Assembly: GCF_900538275.1 (NCBI RefSeq)
Contig: NZ_LR130778.1
Location: forward strand, 3,034,001-3,098,000
Origin: Petrocella atlantisensis
GTDB taxonomy: Bacteria > Bacillota > Clostridia > Lachnospirales > Vallitaleaceae
Length of the DNA: 64,000 bases
Direction: 5' to 3'
This document shows positions 7,974 through 17,200 of the stretch, in pieces. The first letter of the stretch is position 1; every line of letters starts with the position of its first letter. The notes beneath the pieces were generated by a model, which saw nothing but the letters and a program-made list of their open reading frames with translations, ran no database searches and was not told the DNA's origin. Both the position numbers and the translations under genes were made by a program.

Positions 7974-9305
7974 ATGCTTGAGACAACACCTATTTCAATA
8001 ATACGTAAATTAAACTATTTAGTTAATGTCGTTGTGATTCTTTTTTTCTCATTTATCATTTCATCAACAACAACAAAGATTTTTGATGGTTTTTTAGCAA
8101 GAGAATTCCTTGAACGGGTACAGTATTTACCTATTATTCCACAAAATATTGCGGTTCTTGCAATGGTGTATATGCTGGCACTTGGTGCTTCAAACATATT
8201 AAAAAGTTATTTGCTTAAGAGGAAGTTTTTTGGTGTAAGGCTTCTTCTATTGGTTGATTTTTGGCTGTGCTTTATGATTGTTTATTATATGAATTTCAGT
8301 TATCGTGGCATATTTCTTCTATTGATGATGAATATAATCACTTATGCAAAGGAACCCCATTCAAGGGTGTGGATGCTAATTTTTGCTCTTGTCTCATTTA
8401 TATTGTTAGACTATGATATTTGGTCTAACCGGCTTGCGATGCTGTCACTGACTGAGTATGTGGACTATAATCCAGAAGAAGTAAAAATCTTTATGTTGGT
8501 AGGTAAGAATCTATTGACATCCATTAATGAAATTGGGTTCATAGGCTTCCTCTATCTTTTACTTCAAAACAAGATAAATGAAAATGCAGCCATTAGTTCA
8601 TTGAATACAAAGTTAAGAGAAACGGCATCTGAGCTTAAAATGGCGAATATGCAACTTGAAGTTTTTGCTCAGACTATGGAAGAAAATGCAAAAATGAAGG
8701 AACGAAATCGACTGGCGAGAGAAATACACGATATATTGGGACATTCCTTGACAAGTATTACAACCGGTTTAGAAGCTTGTGTTTCAATTATCGGGTTTGA
8801 GCCTGAAGTTGCAAAAACACAATTAGGTAAAATATTGGAGCTCTCTAGAAAGGGCTTGGATGAGGTTCGACGTTCTGTTCGAGAATTAAAAGTGGATACG
8901 ATTTCAAAGTCTGAACTTATACCGGCTATTACTATTATGGTGAATGATATTAACGAGTGTACACCGGTTAAGATTGATATGGAGATTAGCGGGCAAGTCC
9001 TAAAGCTTAAAGAAGATGAAGAACAAACAGTTTACCGGATCATTCAAGAGTCTATTACGAATGCAATTCGACATGGAAAAGCAAGTCATATTGATTTACA
9101 TATTGATTTTTATCAACATGTTGTGAAAGTGATGGTTGCAGATAATGGGAAAGGCAGTGTAAATGTAGAAGAAGGATTTGGATTAACACATATTAGAGAA
9201 AGAATTGCAATGTTAAATGGAACGATGATGTATGAAACAAATCCAGGAGAGGGATTTACAATAAATGTTGGAATTCCCATAAGGTGGGGGTCAGCGTATG
9301 ATTAA
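7974..9305 (+). CDS. DesK-type membrane sensor histidine kinase
   Basis: Sensor kinase of 443 residues. The N-terminal ~200 residues are mostly hydrophobic with about five or six membrane helices and no large extracellular domain. A coiled coil (KLRETASELKMANMQLEVFAQ) leads to a HisKA_3 box, RLAREIHDILGHSLTS, with phospho-acceptor H252. The ATPase domain shows the N box QESITNAIRHGKAS, G1 ADNGKG and GFGLTHIRERI. The ATG at 7974 follows GGGGGTG by 7 nt; the upstream TTG is unlikely. The next gene overlaps its end by 8 bp, so translation is coupled. With no extracellular domain of its own, it may read ligands through the two binding proteins in the operon. The likely partner is the regulator at 525. 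Confidence 0.93.
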   Translation: MLETTPISIIRKLNYLVNVVVILFFSFIISSTTTKIFDGFLAREFLERVQYLPIIPQNIAVLAMVYMLALGASNILKSYLLKRKFFGVRLLLLVDFWLCFMIVYYMNFSYRGIFLLLMMNIITYAKEPHSRVWMLIFALVSFILLDYDIWSNRLAMLSLTEYVDYNPEEVKIFMLVGKNLLTSINEIGFIGFLYLLLQNKINENAAISSLNTKLRETASELKMANMQLEVFAQTMEENAKMKERNRLAREIHDILGHSLTSITTGLEACVSIIGFEPEVAKTQLGKILELSRKGLDEVRRSVRELKVDTISKSELIPAITIMVNDINECTPVKIDMEISGQVLKLKEDEEQTVYRIIQESITNAIRHGKASHIDLHIDFYQHVVKVMVADNGKGSVNVEEGFGLTHIRERIAMLNGTMMYETNPGEGFTINVGIPIRWGSAYD

Positions 9306-10623
9306 TATGGATAAGTCGGGCGTTATAACAAAAAAAAGTGTAATTGCTTTAGTTGTGATTATTTATATTATATTAGGCATATTTTTTGTTCAGGGATTGA
9401 AATCCGATAAGAAAACGATCGTTCAAATAGGTATTTATTCCGGAAACGAATGGGGAGTACCTCAAATTGATGTCTATCGTATTTATGATGAAGCCATAAA
9501 GCTTTTTGAAAAGGAAAATCCGGGCGTAACTGTTGAATATCGAAGTGGTACCTTAATGGATGATTATTCAGAGTGGTTGGCACAAAAGATACTTAACGGC
9601 GATGAACCGGATGTGTTTATAGTACTGGGAGAAGACTTTGACACATTATCTTCTATTGGCATGTTAGAGCCTTTGGATGTGTTTATGAAAAGTGATTCTT
9701 CTTTTCATTCTGAAGATTTTTACAAAAAGGGGATTGAGGCCGGCATCTATGATGGCTACCAATATGCCATGCCATTTCAAATAGTACCAACATTCATGAT
9801 TGTAAATGAGACCTTGTTAAAAGAAAATAATTTGACGGTGCCGGATATGGACTGGACCCTTGATGAATTTCTGAGAATGACTGAAGCATTAACAAAGGAT
9901 ACGAATCAAGATGGTATTAATGACCAGTATGGCGTAATGGGTTATGGATGGGAGAATACATACTACGCGGCCAAAGGAACTTTTGAGGCTGGAGATAAGG
10001 CCATTGATGTGTATGATGAAGAGAAGCTGAAAAAAGCAATTGAAGTCTCTAAGGCATTATACACACAAAATAGCGGTCAGAATGTACCACCTTACGCATT
10101 TGATCAGGGACTGGTTGGGTTTAAAACCTTTTCATTAGCTGAATTTAGAGCGTATAAACCCTATCCCTATAAAGTGAAAAAATACTCGGATTTCATTTGG
10201 GAACCTATATCTTTTCCTAGTGTGGATCATAATACCAGTATCGGTAAACTCTATACGGTACAATGGGGAATGAGCAGCAGATCAAAGAATAAGGACTTAG
10301 CATGGGAATTTATCAAGTTTATGAGTAATAATGATGAAGTACAACAAATGGTTTGGGATTACACGTATACATTGCCGACCAAAATATCGGTGTCGAATAA
10401 AGCCAGTGCCCAGGATGAGGTACTTAGTAATGTATTGGATGCGGCATTTTTGGAGTCGGTAATCGATCAATCGGTTATTGAGCCAACCTTTAAAAAATAT
10501 CAGAAGCTCATCGAATCCATGGATATAAGGATTAAGGTGAATATCATGGATGATAAATCTATGCAAGAGATTATTCGTAGTGTTAGAGTAGAAGCTGACA
10601 GTATACTTGAAAGTGAGAATTAG
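9298..10623 (+). CDS. Membrane-anchored extracellular solute-binding protein (family 1)
   Basis: Sugar-type binding protein of 441 residues held by an uncleaved N-terminal helix (VIALVVIIYIILGIFFVQG); no lipobox is visible. The family 1 fold (MalE/UgpB-like) shows in FEKENPGVTVEY, DEPDVFIVLGEDF and DLAWEFIKFMSN. No permease or ATPase for this class is nearby, so a sensory rather than transport role is likely. It overlaps the kinase gene by 8 bp, and GGTGGGGG precedes the ATG. A binding protein fused to a membrane anchor and coupled to a kinase resembles a receptor subunit; that is inferred. Confidence 0.88.
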   Translation: MINMDKSGVITKKSVIALVVIIYIILGIFFVQGLKSDKKTIVQIGIYSGNEWGVPQIDVYRIYDEAIKLFEKENPGVTVEYRSGTLMDDYSEWLAQKILNGDEPDVFIVLGEDFDTLSSIGMLEPLDVFMKSDSSFHSEDFYKKGIEAGIYDGYQYAMPFQIVPTFMIVNETLLKENNLTVPDMDWTLDEFLRMTEALTKDTNQDGINDQYGVMGYGWENTYYAAKGTFEAGDKAIDVYDEEKLKKAIEVSKALYTQNSGQNVPPYAFDQGLVGFKTFSLAEFRAYKPYPYKVKKYSDFIWEPISFPSVDHNTSIGKLYTVQWGMSSRSKNKDLAWEFIKFMSNNDEVQQMVWDYTYTLPTKISVSNKASAQDEVLSNVLDAAFLESVIDQSVIEPTFKKYQKLIESMDIRIKVNIMDDKSMQEIIRSVRVEADSILESEN

Positions 10624-10641
10624 GGACTTGGAGGGGAAAAT

Positions 10642-11595
10642 ATGAAAAAAGCAATAGTTATACTACTCATATTATCAATGCTTGCCGGTGTACTTTCAGG
10701 ATGTAGTAAGGAAAGGAATGATGACACACCACAATTAAAGTCTTCCTATAAGTTTGGAGCGACTTATATGACCCTGAATAATCCTTTCTTTGTTTTGCTC
10801 AATAAAGGCATAAAAGATGTCGTAGAAGCCAATGGTGATATATTAATTGCACTGGACCCTGCTCTTGATCCTGACAAACAGATCAGTCAAATAGAGGATC
10901 TAATCGCACAAGGGGTTGATGCTATTTTTGTAACCCCTGTAGACTGGAAAGGCATCCGTCCTGCCCTTGAAGCAGCACAAGAAGCCGGCATACCCATAAT
11001 CAATGTAGATGCGCCTGTATATGATACAGAACTTGTTGCATCCATTATAACATCCGACAATTATAATGCGGGTGTCATATGTGCCAATGACATGATGAGA
11101 AAATTAAACAAAGCAAAAATTGTAACCTTAGAACATCCAACGGCTAAATCAGCCATTGACAGAACACAAGGGTTTATCGATACAATTGCTGGTATGGAGA
11201 ATTATGAAATTGTTGCTAGGCAATCATCAGAGGGACAATTAGAACAAGCAATGTCTGTTATGGAAGATATTATACAAGAGAATCCTGAAATAAATGTTGT
11301 TATGGCATTAAATGACCCAACAGCAATGGGCGCCATAGCAGCACTTCAAGCCATTGATAGTGAAGAAAGGATACTTGTATATGGTATAGACGGTGCTCCG
11401 GAAGCAAAACAAATGATTAAAGATAGGAAGATGACCGCCACAGCAGCGCAATCGCCAATGACCATTGGAATGACAGCAGCTCAAGTGGCTTATGATATCT
11501 TAGCAGGTAAAGAAGTAGAAAAGGAAATATTTGTAGATGTTATCTTTATTGATATCTATAATGTGGATGAATATGGAACAACAGGTTGGCAATAA
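10642..11595 (+). CDS. RbsB-like sugar-binding lipoprotein
   Basis: Lipoprotein of 317 residues with lipobox LSGC. The periplasmic-binding-protein type 1 fold shows in YMTLNNPFFVLLNKGIKD, DLIAQGVDAIFVTPVDW and YGIDGAPEAKQMI. It is 18 bp behind the family 1 binding protein and in the same operon as the kinase. In Clostridium beijerinckii the lipoprotein XylFII hands xylose information to the kinase LytS; this gene has the same kind of position, although the kinase here belongs to a different family. It could instead be a second receptor for the MmsAB importer. Confidence 0.9.
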   Translation: MKKAIVILLILSMLAGVLSGCSKERNDDTPQLKSSYKFGATYMTLNNPFFVLLNKGIKDVVEANGDILIALDPALDPDKQISQIEDLIAQGVDAIFVTPVDWKGIRPALEAAQEAGIPIINVDAPVYDTELVASIITSDNYNAGVICANDMMRKLNKAKIVTLEHPTAKSAIDRTQGFIDTIAGMENYEIVARQSSEGQLEQAMSVMEDIIQENPEINVVMALNDPTAMGAIAALQAIDSEERILVYGIDGAPEAKQMIKDRKMTATAAQSPMTIGMTAAQVAYDILAGKEVEKEIFVDVIFIDIYNVDEYGTTGWQ

Positions 11596-11642
11596 GAACT
11601 AAAAGGACAAAACATAGAATGGGTTAAAATTTTTTGTTATTT

Positions 11643-12746
11643 TTACATGCGTTTAACTTTGAAATACACCAACATCCCTGCCGCTATAGTCATACATGTG
11701 GCTATAAAAAGTTGAATGGCATAGGGGTAGTCAAGACCTGGAAAATGAATAAAGTTCATACCAAAGAAACCTGCAAGAAATGACAACGGGATGAAAATAA
11801 CAGAAAAAGTGGTAAGTGTCATCATGGTTTTATTAAGTGCGTTGCTTTTTTCTGCCATTTGCATTTCATAGAGGCTGTTGATCATTTCACGATAACTTTT
11901 TAAAGAATCACCAAGTTGAGTTAAGTGATCCATTAAATCTGCATAATAAGGCACATCTTCTTTAGTGAAATAGGGATTTGATTCACGTGTAAAAATTAGA
12001 ATCGCATCATGGATAGGTGTAATCGCATTCACCATATAAAGCAACTCTTTTCGAAGTTGATAGATTCGAGTCATGTCTGTGTTGCCAGTCTCAATGACGT
12101 TCACTTCCAAATCTGCAAAGGTTTCAAAAGACTGGTTGATGACAGGGAAGTAATGATCGACGATAGCGTCGATTATTGAATAATATAGATACTCTATGCC
12201 GCGTTCCACAATACGATCATTTCCGGATTCAATTCTTTTTCGAATACCTTCAAAAACATCACCCTGCACTTCCTGGAAAGTCAGTATGACTTTATCTTTT
12301 ACAAATATTGAAACATGCTCATGATGGATGTCTTCATTCTTAAGATATATCATTTTAAATATAGAAAACAGATAAAATTCTTTAAGCTCGATTTTGCTAC
12401 GTTGAGACACATGTACAACATCTTCCAAGTCCATGTGATGGATGCCAAACTTGTTACCGATTCTTCGGATTAACTCAATATCATGGAGTCCAGTAATGTT
12501 GATCCAGTATTTCTTATCATCTACTTCCAAAGATTCCAGATCTGTGATTTCCATCCTTTGATACCAGTCATGGTCATAAGAAATAACATCGATCTTAACG
12601 CCGATATTTGTATGCAACCCCGTATAACTTAACGTTCCGGGGGGCTCACCAATGCTACGTTTTTTTTGTAGTATCATATTAAAAGGATCCTTAAAATTAT
12701 TAAAATTCATAGATGTATCTACCACCTTCTTTATATCTGGGTTCAT
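11643..12746 (-). CDS. corA: CorA-family magnesium/divalent cation channel
   Basis: Homopentameric inner-membrane channel for Mg2+ and related ions, 367 residues. A long acidic cytoplasmic N-terminal domain leads to two C-terminal membrane helices, with the selectivity motif GMN in FFGMNFIHFPG and a short basic tail KVKRM. The ATG at 12746 has poor ribosome-site spacing. An internal ATG at 12710 has AAGGTGG 11 nt upstream, so the protein may start there (355 residues). It is convergent with the binding-protein operon and unrelated to it. No clear hairpin terminator separates the two genes. Confidence 0.92.
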   Translation of the reverse strand: MNPDIKKVVDTSMNFNNFKDPFNMILQKKRSIGEPPGTLSYTGLHTNIGVKIDVISYDHDWYQRMEITDLESLEVDDKKYWINITGLHDIELIRRIGNKFGIHHMDLEDVVHVSQRSKIELKEFYLFSIFKMIYLKNEDIHHEHVSIFVKDKVILTFQEVQGDVFEGIRKRIESGNDRIVERGIEYLYYSIIDAIVDHYFPVINQSFETFADLEVNVIETGNTDMTRIYQLRKELLYMVNAITPIHDAILIFTRESNPYFTKEDVPYYADLMDHLTQLGDSLKSYREMINSLYEMQMAEKSNALNKTMMTLTTFSVIFIPLSFLAGFFGMNFIHFPGLDYPYAIQLFIATCMTIAAGMLVYFKVKRM

Positions 12747-12850
12747 CCTTATTCTATCACTTGAAGTATCTCTTATTCAATGAGAACATTTGAATAAATC
12801 TATCTGTCCGAGTAATAATACACTCAACTTAGGTTACTTAAAAACTTTAA

Positions 12851-12879
12851 TTGATAACAGTTATTAATTATCGTATACT
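12851..12879 (+). promoter_or_regulatory. Promoter of selO
   Basis: TTGATA (12851-12856), a 17-bp spacer and TATACT (12874-12879). TTGATAAC and GTTATTAA in and after the -35 form a near-dyad. Confidence 0.6.
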
Positions 12880-12942
12880 AAGAGTAGTACAATTAAAAAG
12901 GACAAACCAGAGGAATCTGTTTGAATAGGAGATGGACAGTTC

Positions 12943-14451
12943 ATGAGCAATGAAAAAGAAGTAAAAACAGTAAAAACAGTAAAAACAGTAAAAACAGTAA
13001 AAACAGGATGGCATCTGGATGATAGTTATGCCCGTTTGCCAAAGATGTTTTTCACAAAGATTAAACCGAGTGGTGTAGCCTCTCCGAGTTTGATCACATT
13101 AAATAATCCATTGGCATCATTCTTAGGACTTACTGAGAAAGATCTAAGAAGCGAAGAAGGCCTAGCGATTCTAGCCGGCAACAAAGTACCTGAAGGTAGT
13201 TTGCCACTTGCACAAGCGTATGCAGGGCATCAATTTGGACATTTTACGATGCTTGGTGATGGTCGAGCATTGCTTATTGGAGAACAAATAACGCCTTTTG
13301 GTGAACGCTATGATCTTCAACTTAAAGGTTCCGGTCCAACACCTTATTCTCGAGGCGGCGATGGTCGAGCTGCACTTGGGCCGATGCTCCGTGAATACAT
13401 TATTAGTGAGGCCATGTATGCTCTTGGTATTCCAACGACGCGTTGTCTCTCAGTTGTAACAACCGGTGAATCCGTTATCCGCGAAACCAATCTAGATGGC
13501 GCAATTTTGACCCGTGTAGCAGCAAGTCACCTGCGTGTTGGTACCTTTCAATACATAGCAAATTGGGGTACGGTTGAGGATCTTCGCACACTTGCAGACT
13601 ATACACTTAACCGTCATTTTGTAGATGTGGAAGCTAAAGAGAACCCTTATTTATTCCTACTTCAAGAAGTTATCAAGCGTCAAGCCCAGTTGATAGCAAA
13701 ATGGCAACTTGTAGGTTTTGTTCATGGTGTTATGAATACGGACAATATGTCAATAAGTGGAGAAACGATTGATTATGGCCCCTGTGCTTTTATAGATGCG
13801 TATAATCCGGCTACAGTATTTAGTTCGATTGATCGTGGAGGTCGCTATGCTTATGGCAATCAGCCTCACATAGCAAGATGGAACCTAGCTCGGTTTGCTG
13901 AAACCTTATTGCCTCTTCTTCATCCTAATCCATCTGAGGCAATTAAGTTGGCGGAGACAGAAGTTTTAAAATTTTCTAATTTATATCAAGACAATTGGGT
14001 AAAAGGAATGAAATCAAAGCTAGGTATGTTTGATGATGAGGTTGGTGATGATTTACTGATTAACGAACTTCTCAAAATGATGGAGAATGCTCATGCAGAC
14101 TATACCAATACTTTTTGTGCTCTGACTTTTAATAGACCTCAAGATACGAGTATTTATGATTTGCCCGAATTTGTTTCATGGCATTCAAGGTGGCAGGAGA
14201 GAAGAAGCAAGCAGAAGCAATCGAAAGTTCAATCTGATCAGTTAATGCGAGATTCTAATCCAGCAGTAATTCCGCGTAACCATAGGGTAGAAGAAGCCCT
14301 GGAAGCGGCAGTAAGGTATAAGGATTATAGAGTAATGGAGCGTTTGCTGAGTGTACTTTCGAGCCCATATGCACACAATATCGATCAGACTGGTTATTAT
14401 ACATTGCCAAGTCCATCTGACCGACCATACCAAACCTATTGTGGAACTTGA
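12943..14451 (+). CDS. selO: Protein adenylyltransferase SelO (YdiU family)
   Basis: Pseudokinase-fold enzyme that transfers AMP from ATP to Ser/Thr/Tyr of proteins, linked to redox stress in other bacteria. Length is 502 residues. Family landmarks: [20 protein letters not shown] (about 90-110), [40 protein letters not shown] with the metal-binding Asn and Asp, and the C-terminal YQTYCGT where selenoprotein homologs carry Sec. The N-terminus contains five perfect copies of a 9-bp unit encoding VKT (12961-13005), an in-frame expansion absent from the broken copy at 31338. A terminator follows. Confidence 0.95.
   Translation: MSNEKEVKTVKTVKTVKTVKTGWHLDDSYARLPKMFFTKIKPSGVASPSLITLNNPLASFLGLTEKDLRSEEGLAILAGNKVPEGSLPLAQAYAGHQFGHFTMLGDGRALLIGEQITPFGERYDLQLKGSGPTPYSRGGDGRAALGPMLREYIISEAMYALGIPTTRCLSVVTTGESVIRETNLDGAILTRVAASHLRVGTFQYIANWGTVEDLRTLADYTLNRHFVDVEAKENPYLFLLQEVIKRQAQLIAKWQLVGFVHGVMNTDNMSISGETIDYGPCAFIDAYNPATVFSSIDRGGRYAYGNQPHIARWNLARFAETLLPLLHPNPSEAIKLAETEVLKFSNLYQDNWVKGMKSKLGMFDDEVGDDLLINELLKMMENAHADYTNTFCALTFNRPQDTSIYDLPEFVSWHSRWQERRSKQKQSKVQSDQLMRDSNPAVIPRNHRVEEALEAAVRYKDYRVMERLLSVLSSPYAHNIDQTGYYTLPSPSDRPYQTYCGT
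12961..13005 (+). repeat. Five tandem 9-bp repeats inside selO
   Basis: GTAAAAACA is repeated five times without error and encodes (Val-Lys-Thr)5 before the conserved [12 protein letters not shown] start of SelO. The unit preserves frame, so copy number can change by slippage without breaking the gene. Confidence 0.95.
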
Positions 14452-14504
14452 GGGGATAGCCTTGAAAATCATGCATTCAAATCATTTAGGAAAGTATTTA
14501 ACCT

Positions 14505-14538
14505 GTCTCTAAGGAATTATAGCTTAGAGACTTTTTTT
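14505..14538 (+). terminator. Intrinsic terminator of selO
   Basis: GTCTCTAAG (14505-14513) pairs with CTTAGAGAC (14523-14531) and is followed by seven T. Confidence 0.9.
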
Positions 14539-14540
14539 GT

Positions 14541-14740
14541 ACTCCAGGAAAGTATATGCTATGTAAACTATCAAGGAAATCTTTCCTGCCGGAACAATTT
14601 GCTTTGCAAAGCGAGGCGTAGCCTCTTTGTTCTACTCTAGGAAAGACAATGCTATGTAAACGATTAAGGAAGTTTCCTTTCGAACCGTTCAGAAATATGA
14701 GCAGAGCTCATAACGAAGCAGAGCTTCTTTTCTTCTACTC
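14541..14740 (+). repeat. Interspersed repeat, copy A (two units)
   Basis: Two related units lie in tandem. Both contain GGAAAG then ATGCTATGTAAAC and later CTTTCC or TTTCC. The second unit (from about 14628) carries the 47-nt core at 14673-14719, which is identical to cores at 21070-21116 (same strand) and 54957-55003 (opposite strand). The core includes the hairpin ATGAGC-AGA-GCTCAT. Other mini-hairpins follow (GAAGC-AGA-GCTTC, GAGGC-GTA-GCCTC). No coding frame is present. Confidence 0.9.
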
Positions 14741-14925
14741 GACAAACTGTTATATATTCAGCTATGAGCAAAGCTGAAAACGTCAGATGTATAGATAATA
14801 AAGTAGATTTTGTAAGGTTTTTTGCTGAAATTCTGAATCAAAGAGAATATAATAATAGTAAACCCAAAAAATACAGCATAGAATTAGAATTGTATAAACC
14901 AAATTAGATTATACAAGGAGATAGA

Positions 14926-15789
14926 ATGTACGAAGAAATGATGGAAGCTTCACTAGATTATATTGAAGAAAATTTGTTTGATAATCTTTCCTTAAAAAGA
15001 ATATCAGATCATTTTAATATGTCCAGTTTTCACTTTAGTCGCATTTTTTCATTTATGATTGGAGAACCTTATCGACAATACTTGCTTAAGAGAAAAATGA
15101 GTCATTCTTTAGTCATGTTAAATGATAATGCGTCGATTATTGATACTGCTTATAGCTATGGATTTACTTACCCTGAAAGCTATACAAGAGCGTTCAAGCA
15201 GGTTTTTGGTATATCTCCTAAAAAATATCAAAGTAATAAGAATCTGATTCAACCTTATGGAATTGGTAAAGTAATCACCAGGGATCTTGTTAACTTTAAA
15301 GGTGAATTGTATATACGTTCAGATTATGAATTTATGGAAAGTCAGCGGTTTTATTTTGATGAGATAAAAATCGATAAAAGCAATCCGAATTGGATGAAAG
15401 ATATATATCAGGCAGGAGATTGCTTCCTTGAAAATACTCAAGACCTACCTTTTATTAATCAAAGATATTATTTTAATTCTGTTAAGTGCGAAGAATATCA
15501 AATGAAATATGCCATTCGATTTATGAAGTTAACAAATAAGAAGGTCGCACAACCAGATGATAAGATAATTATAGAAGAAGGCGGATGGTTCGCAAAATTT
15601 CATTATGTTGGAAAAATAAAAGATATCTATGATTCTCTTGAAATAGATGTAAAAAGATGGATTGAAAGAAAAGATGAAAAATTAGAGTATGTTGGAAATG
15701 GAATAATCATCCGTTATGAACTCAGTGATCTGTCTCAATTTGACATTATGGTTAGACTTAAAAGAAAGCTAAACAGATTAAAAGAATAA
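14926..15789 (+). CDS. AraC-family transcription regulator
   Basis: DNA-binding regulator of 287 residues. The N-terminal ~100 residues hold two AraC helix-turn-helix units (LSLKRISDHFNMSSFHFSRI and AYSYGFTYPESYTRAFKQVFG). The C-terminal ~180 residues look like a small-molecule-binding GyrI/Rob-type domain, weakly recognised. AAGGAGAT lies about 5 nt before the ATG. The order (N-terminal HTH, C-terminal sensor) is that of SoxS/Rob-like regulators. The esterase gene 67 bp downstream is a plausible target. Confidence 0.88.
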   Translation: MYEEMMEASLDYIEENLFDNLSLKRISDHFNMSSFHFSRIFSFMIGEPYRQYLLKRKMSHSLVMLNDNASIIDTAYSYGFTYPESYTRAFKQVFGISPKKYQSNKNLIQPYGIGKVITRDLVNFKGELYIRSDYEFMESQRFYFDEIKIDKSNPNWMKDIYQAGDCFLENTQDLPFINQRYYFNSVKCEEYQMKYAIRFMKLTNKKVAQPDDKIIIEEGGWFAKFHYVGKIKDIYDSLEIDVKRWIERKDEKLEYVGNGIIIRYELSDLSQFDIMVRLKRKLNRLKE

Positions 15790-15856
15790 AAACATAGCAA
15801 AATATGTTAGGAATAAAAGCTACATCACTGTTACTATGACTCTAGGAGGTGCATGT

Positions 15857-16729
15857 ATGCTACGAAACTATTTATTAAGAAATCTTATTAAGAAGAAGTT
15901 GAACTTGAGCAAACCACTGGAGGAAGTCAGGAAAGATGTTCGACAATTTAGAATCAAACAGAAGTGTAGAGAATCAACTTATATTGAATCAACAATAATT
16001 AATGAAGCGCCATGTTTATGGGTCGTTCCGGATGGGTGTGATACGAACCGATTTGTTTTGTATCTTCATGGAGGCGGTTATTGCCTTGCTGCATATGATA
16101 ATACCGTACAAAGAACTATAGATTTAGCAGAAAACTTAAAAATGTCTACGCTAATGATAGATTATCCGGTTGCCCCAGAGTATCCTTTTCCAAGTGCTAT
16201 TGAGAAGGTGAATAGTATTTACGAAAGTATTGCAGACAATAAGCAGGTGGTATTGCTTGGAGAATCATCTGGTTGTGGATTGGTTTTAAACCTTATGGTA
16301 AGTTTAAGAGAAAAGAAGAAAAGACAACCGGTTGCGTCCATTTTACTAACACCCTTTCTAGATGCAACATATGCTGGTAGAAGCTATACGATTATGAAAG
16401 AAAAAGATCCCTTTTATGTTAAGCCACCTTATATAATATCAGACTATTATACGATAGGTCAGAATAAGAAGAACCCATGGATATCGCCTCTATTTCATGA
16501 TGTGCATGATTTAGCTCCAATTCTAATTCATGTCGCTGAATATGATACTTTAGCAGATGACGGTATGAGGTTGTATGAAAAACTAAAGAAAGCACATAAT
16601 GAAGTAGAATATCGTAAATGGACAGGTATGTGGCATCTATTTCATACGCAACATGATTTGATTCCGGAAGGGAAAAGGGCCATGGAAGCGTGTAAAAAAT
16701 TTCTACATGATAAACTGGTATCTGTATAA
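15857..16729 (+). CDS. Alpha/beta hydrolase of the hormone-sensitive-lipase type
   Basis: Probable cytoplasmic carboxylesterase, 290 residues. The oxyanion motif HGGGY follows a beta strand (FVLYLHGGGY, near residue 70). The nucleophile elbow is GESSG, the acid Asp is in EYDTLADDG, and His is in MWHLFH. The ATG at 15857 is supported by TAGGAGGTG 7 nt upstream; the ATG at 15836 has none. The substrate is not deducible. It probably shares expression with the AraC gene upstream. Confidence 0.88.
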   Translation: MLRNYLLRNLIKKKLNLSKPLEEVRKDVRQFRIKQKCRESTYIESTIINEAPCLWVVPDGCDTNRFVLYLHGGGYCLAAYDNTVQRTIDLAENLKMSTLMIDYPVAPEYPFPSAIEKVNSIYESIADNKQVVLLGESSGCGLVLNLMVSLREKKKRQPVASILLTPFLDATYAGRSYTIMKEKDPFYVKPPYIISDYYTIGQNKKNPWISPLFHDVHDLAPILIHVAEYDTLADDGMRLYEKLKKAHNEVEYRKWTGMWHLFHTQHDLIPEGKRAMEACKKFLHDKLVSV

Positions 16730-16850
16730 TTTTAATGCAACACTTTATAATCATAAGGTTAATATATCAATCTAACTAGAGTTTTGAGTGATTTGATCAT
16801 AAATAATCTACTGTAAAAGATAAACCGATTGAAGATAGGAGAAAGATAAA

Positions 16851-17051
16851 ATGAAATTATTAATAAATGGTCTATCAATTGTAACTATGCTAATGCTTTT
16901 TTCAACAATTGTATGTGGTTTTTGGATAAAGAGCAATCAAATAGTTGAAAAAAGTTCTATTCAATTTCATGCTGTGATGGGTTCGATATCTGCTATTTTA
17001 ACAATAATATTACTGATTGTACTAATGGTAACAATCAAAAAAGTAGCATAA
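16851..17051 (+). CDS. Small two-helix membrane protein
   Basis: 66 residues, almost entirely two hydrophobic helices (about 5-25 and 42-62) joined by a short polar loop, with a basic end. TAGGAGA lies 9 nt before the ATG, which supports a real gene. I recognise no family. The A+T-rich stretch after it (17052-17160) holds a short frame with stops and no clear gene. Confidence 0.55.
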   Translation: MKLLINGLSIVTMLMLFSTIVCGFWIKSNQIVEKSSIQFHAVMGSISAILTIILLIVLMVTIKKVA

Positions 17052-17162
17052 ATATGAAAATATAATTTGCCGGATTATATTAGGTGTTGTAGCATCTTTA
17101 AGCCACTACTATATTTATGCTTCTAATTGTTATATTTTTGTTATCAATTAAGTAAAGCGATT

Positions 17163-17171
17163 TGGTATAAT
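17163..17171 (+). promoter_or_regulatory. Extended -10 promoter of the OmpR-type operon
   Basis: TGGTATAAT matches the extended -10 consensus. No strong -35 is visible. Transcription would begin near 17178, just before the ribosome site of the gene at 17201. Confidence 0.5.
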
Positions 17172-17200
17172 GTATTTAATACTAGTGGATGGAGGCCATC

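Larger units (their letters stand above)
14452..14925. other. Long intergenic region with terminator and repeats
   Basis: It holds the selO terminator, a tandem pair of interspersed repeat units (14541-14740), and a TTCAGCT/AGCTGAA hairpin at about 14757-14778. No open frame of note is present. The AraC gene follows after an A+T-rich stretch with no clear promoter. Confidence 0.7.

Noticed and set aside
12961-13005. CRISPR-like or regulatory tandem array
   Set aside because: The 9-bp units have no spacers and lie in frame inside selO; this is a coding microsatellite.
14255-14476. Minus-strand frames over the selO 3' end
   Set aside because: Shadows of the selO coding frame with no ribosome site or family match.
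17052-17160. Remnant of a membrane protein gene after 16851-17051
   Set aside because: A short hydrophobic frame can be read, but stops interrupt it and no homology is recognisable by eye.
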